From SFEL01 sp963640685 (GTDB lineage: Bacteria > Bacillota > Clostridia > Christensenellales > CAG-138): a stretch of 64,000 bases of DNA. The notes below the pieces were generated by a model, which saw nothing but the letters and a program-made list of their open reading frames with translations, had not been told where the DNA came from and made no database searches. A program made the translations under genes and the position numbers. Within the stretch, counting starts at the first letter, position 1; every line of letters begins with the position of its first letter. The stretch lies in assembly GCA_963640685.1 (NCBI GenBank), contig CAVIAA010000001.1, forward strand, positions 1-64,000, written 5' to 3'. Positions 32,601 through 40,695 of this stretch are shown piece after piece.

Positions 32601-34094
32601 ATGCTGAGAAACGGTAAGCTGCTCATAGGCAGGGGAGACAATGAAACGTATATCGAGCCTAAAATGGCAAACAGACACGGGCTTATTGCCGGCGCAACAG
32701 GCACGGGCAAGACCATTACGCTCAAGGTAATGGCGGAGTCCTTTTCGGATATGGGCGTGCCGGTATTCCTTGCGGACATAAAGGGCGACCTCGGCGGCTG
32801 CGCGAAGAAGGGCGAGGCCGGAGAAAACATAACAAAGCGACTGATAAAGCTCGGTATACCTGCAGAGGAGTTTGAGCTGAAGGGATACCCCGTAAGGTTC
32901 TGGGACGTGTTTGGCGAGGGAGGGCATCCCGTTCGAACGACGGTCAGCGAGATGGGCTCAACGCTGCTCTCAAGGCTGCTTGGACTTACAGACGTTCAGA
33001 GCGGTGTGATGGACATTGTGTTCAGGGTGGCGGACGACAAGGGCTGGCTGCTTATAGACTATAAGGATCTTCGGGCAATGGTCAGCTATGTTGCGGAGCA
33101 CTCAAAGGAGCTGCTCAACGAATACGGCAACGTTACCAAGCAGTCCGTGGGCGCCATACAGCGCTCACTGCTGCGCCTTGAGGACGAGGGGGCGGAGAGC
33201 TTCTTCGGCGAGCCGGCAATAGACATAAACGACTGGATGCGGACCGACGAGAGCGGCTGCGGCTATATAAACATACTTCATTGCGTAAGGCTGTACCATT
33301 CGCCGCTGCTCTATTCGACATTTATGCTGTGGCTGCTGAGCGAGCTTTTTGAAACGCTGCCGGAGGTCGGAGATCTCGAAAAGCCCAAGCTGGTGTTCTT
33401 CTTTGACGAGGCACACCTGCTCTTTAAGGGCGCGCCGGCGGCACTTGTGGATAAGATAGAGCAGGTGGTCAAGCTGATACGATCAAAGGGCGTTGGCGTG
33501 TACTTTATAACCCAGTCTCCATCGGACATTCCGGATGCGGTGCTGGCGCAGCTTGGCAACAGGGTACAGCACGCGCTGCGCGCATATACGCCATCGGAGC
33601 AGCGCGCGGTGCGCTCCGCCGCGCAGACCTTCCGTGCGAACCCGGCCTTCAGCACCGAGCAGGCCATAACCGAGCTTGCAACGGGGCAGGCGCTGGTGAG
33701 CTTTTTGAATGAAAAGGGCGTGCCGGGCGTAGTAGAGAGGGCAATGATACTGCCGCCGCAGTCCGCAATGGGGCCGATAGATGACGAACGAAGGCGGGCG
33801 GAAATAGAGGCGGACGACCTGTTTGGCAAGTATGAGGAGGAAGTGGATAACGAATCCGCATATGAGCTAATAACAGCCGAAAGGGAGAAGACGGCCAAGG
33901 AGGAAATAGCCGCGGCCAAGGAGCAGCAGAAGGCCGCAGCCGAGAAGAAGACCGAAAAGAAGACGGCTTCCGGCGGGCGCAAAAAGAAGACGGCCGCGCA
34001 GAAAATGGCGGACAGCGCCGTAAATACTATCGGCCGCGAGCTCGGAAAATCGATAACAAGGGGGCTGCTCGGCTCGCTTAAAAAGTGGATGTAG
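32601..34094 (+). CDS. HerA-like ATPase, DUF853/YjgR family
   Basis: 497-residue P-loop NTPase. Walker A is GATGTGKTITLKV, Walker B is KLVFFFDEAHLLF, and a Q/R segment follows in VGVYFITQSPSDIPDAVLAQLGNRVQHALRA. The YjgR family belongs to the HerA-FtsK translocases, but its cellular role is not established. The C-terminal 90 residues are Lys/Ala/Glu-rich and low-complexity, ending in an amphipathic SITRGLLGSLKKWM. GGAGAAGGG precedes the ATG. No nuclease or other HerA partner is next to it. Confidence 0.9.
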   Translation: MLRNGKLLIGRGDNETYIEPKMANRHGLIAGATGTGKTITLKVMAESFSDMGVPVFLADIKGDLGGCAKKGEAGENITKRLIKLGIPAEEFELKGYPVRFWDVFGEGGHPVRTTVSEMGSTLLSRLLGLTDVQSGVMDIVFRVADDKGWLLIDYKDLRAMVSYVAEHSKELLNEYGNVTKQSVGAIQRSLLRLEDEGAESFFGEPAIDINDWMRTDESGCGYINILHCVRLYHSPLLYSTFMLWLLSELFETLPEVGDLEKPKLVFFFDEAHLLFKGAPAALVDKIEQVVKLIRSKGVGVYFITQSPSDIPDAVLAQLGNRVQHALRAYTPSEQRAVRSAAQTFRANPAFSTEQAITELATGQALVSFLNEKGVPGVVERAMILPPQSAMGPIDDERRRAEIEADDLFGKYEEEVDNESAYELITAEREKTAKEEIAAAKEQQKAAAEKKTEKKTASGGRKKKTAAQKMADSAVNTIGRELGKSITRGLLGSLKKWM

Positions 34095-34162
34095 TGCAGA
34101 CGGCATAAATCGCCAAATTGCGGCATAGCCTTACATACCAGACGAATTTGGGGGGTAGGGCT

Positions 34163-34864
34163 ATGATAATGCAGGCGCTGATCGACCTTTTTGGCGGGAT
34201 ATTCGCCTTTGTCGGGCATATAAGCGGGGGAAACTCCTTTCCGGAGCCGCTCAGCCCGCAGGAGGAAAAGGACTGCATAGAACGGCTGGAAAAGGGCGAC
34301 GAGGAGGCGCGGCGGCTGCTTATCGAGCATAATTTAAGGCTTGTAGCGCATATCGCAAAAAAATACTCAGCGCCGAGGCGAGATGCCGACGATGTGATAT
34401 CCATAGGCATCGTAGGACTCATAAAGGCCGTATCCACCTTCAACTCGCAAAAGGGTAATACCCTTGCAACATACGCGGCAAGGTGTATAGAAAATGAAAT
34501 ACTGATGTCCCTGCGCGCAGAGAAGAAGCAGGCGGGGGAGGTGTCGCTGTCTGAGCCGATAGGCGTAGACAAGGATGGGAACGAAATATCGCTGTCCGAG
34601 GTCTTGGGCTCGGATGGGGATGAGATACATAATATGGTCGAGCTTGCGGTGGCGGGCGAATATCTCCGGCAGGCGATGGATAAGGTGCTTACGCCGAGAG
34701 AACGACGGGTGATCGAGCTGCGTTACGGGCTTTATGGCACCAGAGCCGCGCCGCAGCGGGAGATAGCAAAAATGATGGGCATATCCCGCAGCTATATTTC
34801 CCGCATCGAAAAAAAAGCGCTGCACAAGCTGAACAAGGAGCTTGGCGGCAGGGATAACGAGTAG
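34163..34864 (+). CDS. sigK: RNA polymerase sporulation sigma factor sigma-K
   Basis: Late mother-cell sigma factor, 233 residues. The hydrophobic N-terminal 20 residues (LIDLFGGIFAFVGHISGG) match the removable pro-peptide of sigma-K. Region 2 is EHNLRLVAHIAKKYSAPRRDADDVISIGIVGLIKAVSTFNSQKGNTLATYAARCIENEILM. Region 4 is TPRERRVIELRYGLYG...QREIAKMMGISRSYISRIEKKALHKL. The gene is intact, not split by a skin-type element. The ATG at 34163 follows a G-rich site. A spore-forming host is implied. Confidence 0.95.
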   Translation: MIMQALIDLFGGIFAFVGHISGGNSFPEPLSPQEEKDCIERLEKGDEEARRLLIEHNLRLVAHIAKKYSAPRRDADDVISIGIVGLIKAVSTFNSQKGNTLATYAARCIENEILMSLRAEKKQAGEVSLSEPIGVDKDGNEISLSEVLGSDGDEIHNMVELAVAGEYLRQAMDKVLTPRERRVIELRYGLYGTRAAPQREIAKMMGISRSYISRIEKKALHKLNKELGGRDNE

Positions 34865-34882
34865 GAGAGGATATAAGGACAT

Positions 34883-35764
34883 ATGGAAGAAAACAAAAGC
34901 AGCATAAAATTCGGCCCTGCGGGCAACAGCGACAGCTTTTATCAGGAGGGACATACCGCAACGGTCGAGATGCCGAAATGGATAAGCGAAAGAGGACTGG
35001 ACTGCTTTGAGTATTCCTTCGGCAGAGGGGTTAGAATGGGTGCCGAGGGCGCAGCCGCCGTCAGGGCGGAGGCGGAGAAATACGGCATACAGCTGAGCGT
35101 GCATATGCCGTACTTTATCAACCTTGCGACCGAGGACGAGGAAAAGAAAAAGAAGAACATCGGCTATTTTGTGGATTCGCTCAAAATTGCTGAGGCACTT
35201 GGCGCAAAACGGGCGGTGTTTCACCCGGGCTCCGCAACCGGCGGGGACAGGGGAGAAATACTTGAGCGCGCCTGCGGTTTTTTCCGGGAAATAATAGCCG
35301 TGCTGGATGAAATGAAGCTGATGAGCGTAACGCTCTGCCCCGAGACGATGGGCAAGATAAACCAGCTCGGGAGCTTGGATGAGGTAATAACCCTTTGCAA
35401 CGTGGATGAGCGCATATGGCCGACGATAGACTTTGGGCACCTTCATTGCCGCGGCCTCGGCGCGATCAATTCAAGGCAGGACTATGCCGAGATACTGGAC
35501 AGGCTGGAAAACGGGGTGGGGTTTGAAAGGGCAAGGACAATGCACGTTCATTTTTCCCGCATAGAATATACAAAGGGCGGCGAAAAAATGCACCATACCT
35601 TTGCGGATACCCAGTACGGCCCAGAGTTCATGCCGCTTGCGGAGCTGCTTGCCGAGCGGAAATATGCCCCGGTTTTGATATGCGAGAGCAAGGGAACCAT
35701 GGCAGAGGACGCAAAAGCCATGAAAGATATGTATTTTTCCGCTGTAAAGGCCTTGTTGAAGTAG
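34883..35764 (+). CDS. Endonuclease IV-like TIM-barrel protein
   Basis: 293 residues, family 2 AP endonuclease/xylose-isomerase-like TIM barrel. Metal-ligand segments fit endonuclease IV: SVHMPYF, RAVFHPGS, LCPETMG, PTIDFGHLHCRG, MHVHFSRIEY, and the final Glu in VLICESK. A role in abasic-site repair, perhaps in the spore or mother cell given its place 18 nt after sigK, is inferred. Some relatives act on sugars instead, so the repair function is likely but not certain. Confidence 0.8.
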   Translation: MEENKSSIKFGPAGNSDSFYQEGHTATVEMPKWISERGLDCFEYSFGRGVRMGAEGAAAVRAEAEKYGIQLSVHMPYFINLATEDEEKKKKNIGYFVDSLKIAEALGAKRAVFHPGSATGGDRGEILERACGFFREIIAVLDEMKLMSVTLCPETMGKINQLGSLDEVITLCNVDERIWPTIDFGHLHCRGLGAINSRQDYAEILDRLENGVGFERARTMHVHFSRIEYTKGGEKMHHTFADTQYGPEFMPLAELLAERKYAPVLICESKGTMAEDAKAMKDMYFSAVKALLK

Positions 35765-35776
35765 CGTGACCTGTGA

Positions 35777-35782
35777 TATAAT
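35777..35782 (+). promoter_or_regulatory. Extended -10 promoter of efp
   Basis: TATAAT preceded by TGA (extended -10). A weak TTGTTG lies 18 nt upstream. The leader to the ATG is about 75 nt. Confidence 0.6.
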
Positions 35783-35859
35783 ACAAAATGGTTATAATCT
35801 GCACATGACGCAGTGTAGGTGATATACATGATACTTTTTACTTTGGAGGTAATATCCTT

Positions 35860-36417
35860 ATGATCATGGCTGGCGATTTCAGGAAGGGCGTAACCGTAGA
35901 AATAGACGGACAAGTTTGGTCCATCGCCGATTTTCAGCACGTTAAGCCCGGCAAGGGCGCCGCATTTGTCCGTACCCGCCTTAAGAACGTTATGACGGGC
36001 GCGGTGCTGGAGCGCACCTTCAGCCCGACTGACAAGTACCCCACAGCGCTGATAGAGACCAAGGAGATGCAGTATCTCTATAATGACGGCGATCTGTATT
36101 ACTTCATGGACACAGAAACCTACGAGCAGCTCCCCCTCAACCACGAGCAGGTAGAGGATGCTATCAGCTACATCGTTGAAAACGACAACGTTACCGTGCG
36201 CTTCTTCAAGGGCAACCCTTTCTCCGTGCAGCCCGCCAATTTCGTGACCCTTACCGTTACCGAGTGTGAGCCCGGCGTCCGCGGCGACACCGCGACCGGC
36301 GCGAACAAGCCCGCAACGGTTGAGACCGGCCTCAAGATAGTCGTTCCTCTCTTCGTAAACGAGGGCGATAAGGTACGTATCGACACCCGCACCGGCGAAT
36401 ACATGGAGCGCGTATAA
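35860..36417 (+). CDS. efp: Elongation factor P
   Basis: Relieves ribosome stalling at polyproline. 185 residues in three beta-barrel domains. The tip loop VKPGKGAAFVRTRLKN carries the conserved Lys32 that is modified in many bacteria. The C-terminal GDTATGANKPATVETGLKIVVPLFVNEGDKVRIDTRTGEYMERV is the EF-P signature. GGAGG is 10 nt before the first ATG; a second ATG two codons on is possible. Relevant clients here include the Pro-rich linkers of the selenoprotein. Confidence 0.97.
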   Translation: MIMAGDFRKGVTVEIDGQVWSIADFQHVKPGKGAAFVRTRLKNVMTGAVLERTFSPTDKYPTALIETKEMQYLYNDGDLYYFMDTETYEQLPLNHEQVEDAISYIVENDNVTVRFFKGNPFSVQPANFVTLTVTECEPGVRGDTATGANKPATVETGLKIVVPLFVNEGDKVRIDTRTGEYMERV

Positions 36418-36449
36418 CACATTCTAATAGAAAAATTAGGAGGTCAACT

Positions 36450-36830
36450 ATGGGCTATATGAAAGAAAAGGTCGCATACCTCAAAGGCATGGCAGAGGGT
36501 ATGAACATCGGCAGCGAGGGCAAGGACAAACTCCTCAGTGCTATGATATCCACTATGGACGAGATGGCCGATGCTATCGACGAAAACGAGGCCGCGATGG
36601 CTGAGATAGACGAGTGCTTGGACGATATCTACGATGAGCTGGACAATATCGACGATTATCTTTCTGATGATGATTCCGAAGAGGATGACGACGATTTCGT
36701 AGAGCTGCAGTGCCCCGAGTGCGGCGAGACCATATACTTTGATGAGGATATGCTGGAGAGCGGCGAGGAGCTGCTCTGCCCAAACTGCAACGCACTGCTG
36801 GTTCCCACCCTCGAAGAGGATGAGGAATAA
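36450..36830 (+). CDS. CD1247-type acidic protein with zinc ribbon
   Basis: 126 residues. The N-terminal part (YMKEKVAYLKGMAEGMNI...EGKDKLLSAMISTMDEMADAI) is helical and matches the CD1247 N-terminal domain seen in Clostridia. A very acidic stretch follows (DDDSEEDDDDF), then a C-terminal zinc ribbon with CPECGETI and CPNCNALL. The function is unknown. It lies 32 nt after efp with an AGGAGG site and ends at a terminator. Confidence 0.8.
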   Translation: MGYMKEKVAYLKGMAEGMNIGSEGKDKLLSAMISTMDEMADAIDENEAAMAEIDECLDDIYDELDNIDDYLSDDDSEEDDDDFVELQCPECGETIYFDEDMLESGEELLCPNCNALLVPTLEEDEE

Positions 36831-36864
36831 CAGCCGCAAAAACGAAAACAGCTTTAAGAGCAGA

Positions 36865-36889
36865 GGCTCGCGCTTTGCGCGAGCCTTTT
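36865..36889 (+). terminator. Rho-independent terminator
   Basis: Nine-pair stem GGCTCGCGC / GCGCGAGCC with a TTT loop and four T; ends the efp unit. Confidence 0.85.
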
Positions 36890-36943
36890 ACAAGGCTTCC
36901 TTAACGGAGCACATCAGCGTAATACGATCAAGAGAGGATTCAA

Positions 36944-37534
36944 ATGCTTGCGAATATTGAGGCTTTGGCCTTGGGATATTTGATAGGAAACATACAGTTT
37001 GCCGTGATACTGAGCCACGTTATGCACAAGGACGATGTGCGCAACCACGGCAGCGGCAACGCAGGCAGCACGAACATGCTGCGCGTATACGGCAAGCTGG
37101 CGGGTATATTGACCTTCGCCGGGGATATTCTTAAGGGCGTGCTCGGCGTGGTGATAGGCAGGCTGCTGGGCGGCGAGGTGTGCGCATGCTTTGGCGCGCT
37201 CGGCGTCGTACTGGGGCATTGCTACCCGGCCTTTTTCGGCTTTCACGGCGGAAAGGGGGCAGCGTCCTCGTTGGGCGCGATAACCGCCCTCAACCCGCTT
37301 TTCGGCGGTATAGTAACATTGATCGTCGTCATCGTTGCAGCAATAACAAAAACGGTTTCCGCCGCATCCCTCGCAGGAACGCTCGGCTACCTTATAATGT
37401 GCCTTATATGGGGCAGTAAGGCAAACAAGCTGCTGGCCGTAGCCCTGTTTACGATAATATATCTGCGGCACAAGGAGAATATCATAAGGATAATAAAGGG
37501 CAGCGAGGGAAAGCTGCTGGACAAGGACAAATAA
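36944..37534 (+). CDS. plsY: Glycerol-3-phosphate acyltransferase PlsY
   Basis: Membrane enzyme that acylates glycerol 3-phosphate with acyl-phosphate, the first step of phospholipid synthesis. 196 residues, about five or six helices. The family motifs are present: GSGNAGSTNMLRVYGK (motif 1), GHCYPAFFGFHGGKGAA (motif 2) and the later RHKENIIRI (motif 3 region). GAGG precedes the ATG. Confidence 0.96.
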   Translation: MLANIEALALGYLIGNIQFAVILSHVMHKDDVRNHGSGNAGSTNMLRVYGKLAGILTFAGDILKGVLGVVIGRLLGGEVCACFGALGVVLGHCYPAFFGFHGGKGAASSLGAITALNPLFGGIVTLIVVIVAAITKTVSAASLAGTLGYLIMCLIWGSKANKLLAVALFTIIYLRHKENIIRIIKGSEGKLLDKDK

Positions 37535-37550
37535 TGCCGACACAAGCAAG

Positions 37551-37585
37551 GGCGGGGACGGGCAAAAGCCTGCAACCCCGCCTTT
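37551..37585. terminator. Terminator between convergent plsY and ABC binding protein
   Basis: Outer stem GGCGGGG / CCCCGCC, inner stem CGGGC / GCCTG with an AAAA loop, then TTTC. The T-run is short, so strength is uncertain. Confidence 0.65.
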
Positions 37586-37589
37586 CTTA

Positions 37590-38585
37590 CTATTTTGCCT
37601 CTGCAATGACCGCCTCGCCGAAGCTGTTGTCGACGAGCTCCTCGAGCGGCACCCTTGCGGAAAGCTCACCTGCGCCCTCGAGTATATCCTGAAGGCGGGT
37701 AAAGGAATCCTCCGTCATGGTCGGCACCTTGGCCCAGGAATCCGTTTCGCGGTAGCTCTTTGCAACGGCGGAAAGGGTGTTCAGGTCGGTATCCGGGAAA
37801 TAAGGCTGCATCTCCTTCGCGACCTCGGCATCGGTGGCCGCCCATACCCACTGCTGCGCCCTGTATATTGCCCTCACAAAGGCGGCAACGAGCTCCGGCT
37901 CCTTCTCAATGGTATCCTTACGCATCATAAAGGCCGTGTACGGCACCTCGCCGCTCTCGGTTCCCATGTTCGCAACTATATGCCCCTTGCCTTCTGCGGC
38001 AAAAACGGATGCGGTCGGCTCAAAGAGCGTAACGTAGTCGCCCGTGCCGCTTTCAAAGGCGCCTCCCATGAGGTTGAACTGTATGTTGCTTATCACCTCG
38101 ACGTCTCTGCCCGGCTCAAGCCCGTGCTGACGAAGCACATACAGCAGCGTCGAAAAAGGCATCCCGCCGGGACGTCCGGCAATTATTGATTTGCCCCTGA
38201 GCTTGGAAAAGTCAAAGTCCGGGTCCTCCGTCCGGCCGAGGAGAAAGGAACCGTCCCGCTTGGTCAGCTGGGCAATTATCATGGGATGATCCTTCTTACC
38301 CTGATTTACGACGTATATTCCGGTTTCCGGCCCCAAGAGCGCCGCGTCCGCATCGCCGGAAAGCAGAGCGGTCATGCTGGCGTCGCTGCCGCCGCCGGTG
38401 ACTATATCCACCTCAATGCCCTCATCCGCAAAGAATCCCTTTGAGCAGGCTACATAAAGCGGGGCATAGAAAACCGAGCGAGTCACCTCGTTCAGGGTGA
38501 GCTTCCTCAGGCCGCCGTCCTTGGCGCAGGCGCAAAGGGAGAGAGGCAGGATAAGACACAGCAGCAGAGCCACAAGTTTTTTCAT
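37590..38585 (-). CDS. Orphan ABC substrate-binding lipoprotein (NMT1/SsuA-like)
   Basis: 331 residues with a lipoprotein signal ending in SLCAC. Typical segments are GFFADEGIEVDIVTGGGSDASMTALLSGDADAALLGPE and GKSIIAGRPGGMPFSTLLYVLRQHGLEPGRDVEV. This is the nitrate/sulfonate/thiamine-precursor class. No permease or ATPase gene is adjacent; the complete system at 9-11 kb could be shared, but its own binding protein is quite different. GGAGG is 11 nt before the ATG; the open frame extends 67 codons upstream through a terminator and is not coding there. Confidence 0.88.
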   Translation of the reverse strand: MKKLVALLLCLILPLSLCACAKDGGLRKLTLNEVTRSVFYAPLYVACSKGFFADEGIEVDIVTGGGSDASMTALLSGDADAALLGPETGIYVVNQGKKDHPMIIAQLTKRDGSFLLGRTEDPDFDFSKLRGKSIIAGRPGGMPFSTLLYVLRQHGLEPGRDVEVISNIQFNLMGGAFESGTGDYVTLFEPTASVFAAEGKGHIVANMGTESGEVPYTAFMMRKDTIEKEPELVAAFVRAIYRAQQWVWAATDAEVAKEMQPYFPDTDLNTLSAVAKSYRETDSWAKVPTMTEDSFTRLQDILEGAGELSARVPLEELVDNSFGEAVIAEAK

Positions 38586-38600
38586 ATAAAACGCATCCTC

Positions 38601-38625
38601 CATATCAGTTTGCTGACATGATATG
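38601..38625. repeat. Inverted repeat touching the ribosome site
   Basis: CATATCA and TGATATG are perfect 7-bp arms with 11 nt between them; an inner TCAG/CTGA pair is also present. The left end overlaps the GGAGG site (38597-38601, minus strand) of the orphan binding protein gene. It could be an operator or an mRNA hairpin. Confidence 0.45.
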
Positions 38626-38648
38626 CTGCGGCTCGCGGCTCGGTGAAC

Positions 38649-38672
38649 AAAAAACCGCCCGGTGCGGGCGGC
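38649..38672 (-). terminator. Terminator of pgsA
   Basis: Stem CCGCCCG / CGGGCGG with a three-base loop, followed on the minus strand by six T residues. Confidence 0.85.
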
Positions 38673-38686
38673 TGAAAAAAAGGCGG

Positions 38687-39229
38687 CTATGCCTTGCGGC
38701 GCAAAAACTGCGTTCGCGCATAGTGTATGAGCGCAATGAAGGAGCAGGCTATTGACATACAGAACAGCGCGGTGCTGAGGCCGCATACGGCGCTGAGAAG
38801 CGGAGGAAGGCTGAACCTGTCAAGCAGTGCCATGGTTATGCTTGCGCTAAAGAGCACCGTGGAGGCCTTGCCGAATATATCGGAATAGGCAACGACCTTT
38901 GAGCGGAGCATTATGAGCCCGCCCATGAGCATCAGGCTTTCTTTTGTTATGACCGCTGCAAGCATGAGCGGGTGTATCCATCCCTCCATATAAAAGCACA
39001 CGGACACCACCAGCAGCGTTATTTTGTCCGCGAGCGGGTCAAGTATCTTGCCAAGGTCGGATACACAGCTATATCTGCGCGCTATCGCCCCATCCAGCAC
39101 GTCGCTGAGCATTGAAACGGCAAACACGGCGACGCAGGAGGCGTATTCGCGCAGCGCAAAGTAAAACGCAAACGCTCCGGCACAGGCTATACGAACAATA
39201 GTAAGAAGGTTAGGAAGATTTTTAATCAT
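38687..39229 (-). CDS. pgsA: CDP-alcohol phosphatidyltransferase (PgsA-like)
   Basis: Membrane enzyme joining CDP-diacylglycerol and glycerol 3-phosphate or a related alcohol. 180 residues, about five helices. The class motif D-G-x2-A-R-x8-G-x3-D-x3-D is seen as LDGAIARRYSCVSDLGKILDPLADK. N-terminal MIKNLPNLLTIVRI is typical of PgsA. Phosphatidylglycerophosphate synthase is the best match; related phosphatidyltransferases are possible. Confidence 0.88.
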   Translation of the reverse strand: MIKNLPNLLTIVRIACAGAFAFYFALREYASCVAVFAVSMLSDVLDGAIARRYSCVSDLGKILDPLADKITLLVVSVCFYMEGWIHPLMLAAVITKESLMLMGGLIMLRSKVVAYSDIFGKASTVLFSASITMALLDRFSLPPLLSAVCGLSTALFCMSIACSFIALIHYARTQFLRRKA

Positions 39230-39318
39230 GTTAATTGTCTCCTCTGAACGTTCCTTTACTAATCATATCCAATATCGAGGCAAAAATAAAGCATTTTTTA
39301 AAACAAACGGTTATTTCG

Positions 39319-39347
39319 TTGACACGCTTGGTAGTTGAGTATAAAAT
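39319..39347 (+). promoter_or_regulatory. Promoter of the PrsA-like gene
   Basis: TTGACA and TAAAAT, 17-nt spacer. The leader then carries a small hairpin, CCCGGGC / GCTCGGG, at 39367-39383. Confidence 0.82.
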
Positions 39348-39410
39348 AAGTGAGGTTTGTATACTTCCCGGGCTTTGCTCGGGCGATCACAAGAGATAAG
39401 GAGAATTTCA

Positions 39411-40583
39411 ATGTTCAAGAACAAACGTACCCTCCGCGTATTTGCGGCGGCGATGACCGCTATAATGGCTGCCTGCGCCTTTGCGGGCTGCAGCGCAGTT
39501 GTAGAGGATCCCGTTGTGGCCAAGGTCGGCGATGTGGAGATAAAGTACTCTACCTTCTACAATGCCTTCACCACATATGCACAGTATGGCCTCATAGATA
39601 CCAGCAACTCCGAGACCGCAAAGGACGGCCGCCAGATGATAATGGATACGCTGGTCAACTCCGTTATACCCGTTGCAGAGGCGTATAAGGAAGGCATAGA
39701 GCTCTCCGAGGAGGAGACGAATACCGCAAAGGAAAGCGCCCTCACCGCTGCGAACAGCTACCTCACGGATTATGAGGACGAAACGATAGAGGACGAGACG
39801 GAGCGCAGGGAGGCCGCAATAAAGGGCTTTAACGATGCACTTAAGTCCAGCGGCTTCAACTTTGACGATGTGCTTGCGGATATGGAGAAGCAGTACATTG
39901 AAGATGCGCTTACCCAGAAGATACTGAACGAAAACTATGCCAGCATTGCAGAGCCTACCGATGAGGAGATACAGGCACGTTACGATGACGAGCTGGAGGC
40001 CGATAAGAAGAAATACGAGGAGGATCCCTCTCAGTATAGCACCGATATGTCCTACTATACCTACTACGGGACGCTCAAGCCGCTCGTAGCGCCCGAGGGA
40101 CTGTACTATGTAAAGCACATACTCATCAAGAACGCCGACAACGCGGACGAGGAGGACAAGGACCGCGACTACAAGGCACTTGCTCAGGAGGTGCTGGATA
40201 AGGTGAACGCGGGCGAGGACTTTGATGCGCTCATCACCGAGTACAACGAGGATCCCGGCATGGAAAGCAACCCCGACGGATACATCATCGGCGCTGATTT
40301 CGAGGGCGTATACGACGACGCATTCCAGAAGGCGGCGGCCGAGCTCAAGAAGGAAGGGGATGTATCCGGCCTCGTAGAAGGAACATACGGCATGCATATA
40401 ATCAAGCGCTATAAGGACATCAGCACCGATCCTGTTCCTCTGGACGAGGTCAAGGATGCGATAAAGGACGAGATCATGACCGAAAAGAAGAACGATATGT
40501 ACGACGATCTGATCGAGCAATGGAGGTCCGGTCTGGAGATCGTGACCTACGACAAGAGAGTGCAGTATGTCGGCGTGAAGTAA
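39411..40583 (+). CDS. PrsA/SurA-like extracytoplasmic peptidyl-prolyl isomerase lipoprotein
   Basis: 390 residues. A lipoprotein signal ends in AFAGC. A SurA-N-like helical region (about 30-190) surrounds a parvulin domain at about 240-350: LYYVKHILIKNADN, EVLDKVNAGEDFDALITEYNEDPG and LVEGTYGMHIIKRYKDI. Members help fold exported proteins at the outer face of the membrane. The ATG at 39411 follows GGAG; 18 upstream codons in frame lie in the leader hairpin and are not coding. Confidence 0.92.
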   Translation: MFKNKRTLRVFAAAMTAIMAACAFAGCSAVVEDPVVAKVGDVEIKYSTFYNAFTTYAQYGLIDTSNSETAKDGRQMIMDTLVNSVIPVAEAYKEGIELSEEETNTAKESALTAANSYLTDYEDETIEDETERREAAIKGFNDALKSSGFNFDDVLADMEKQYIEDALTQKILNENYASIAEPTDEEIQARYDDELEADKKKYEEDPSQYSTDMSYYTYYGTLKPLVAPEGLYYVKHILIKNADNADEEDKDRDYKALAQEVLDKVNAGEDFDALITEYNEDPGMESNPDGYIIGADFEGVYDDAFQKAAAELKKEGDVSGLVEGTYGMHIIKRYKDISTDPVPLDEVKDAIKDEIMTEKKNDMYDDLIEQWRSGLEIVTYDKRVQYVGVK

Positions 40584-40597
40584 AGGGGTAATTCATC

Positions 40598-40630
40598 AAG
40601 GCTGCCCGATAATATTCGGGCGGCCTTTTA
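40598..40630 (+). terminator. Rho-independent terminator
   Basis: Ten-pair stem GGCTGCCCGA / TCGGGCGGCC (one T-G) with a TAATAT loop and TTTTA. Confidence 0.87.
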
Positions 40631-40695
40631 TGATGTTGCAATTTCGAGCAGGTTTCTGTATGCTATAAGCATATTTGAAAGGACATTGGTGCTTT

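Noticed and set aside
34163..34864. Skin-element style interruption of sigK
   Set aside because: The gene is continuous through regions 2 to 4.
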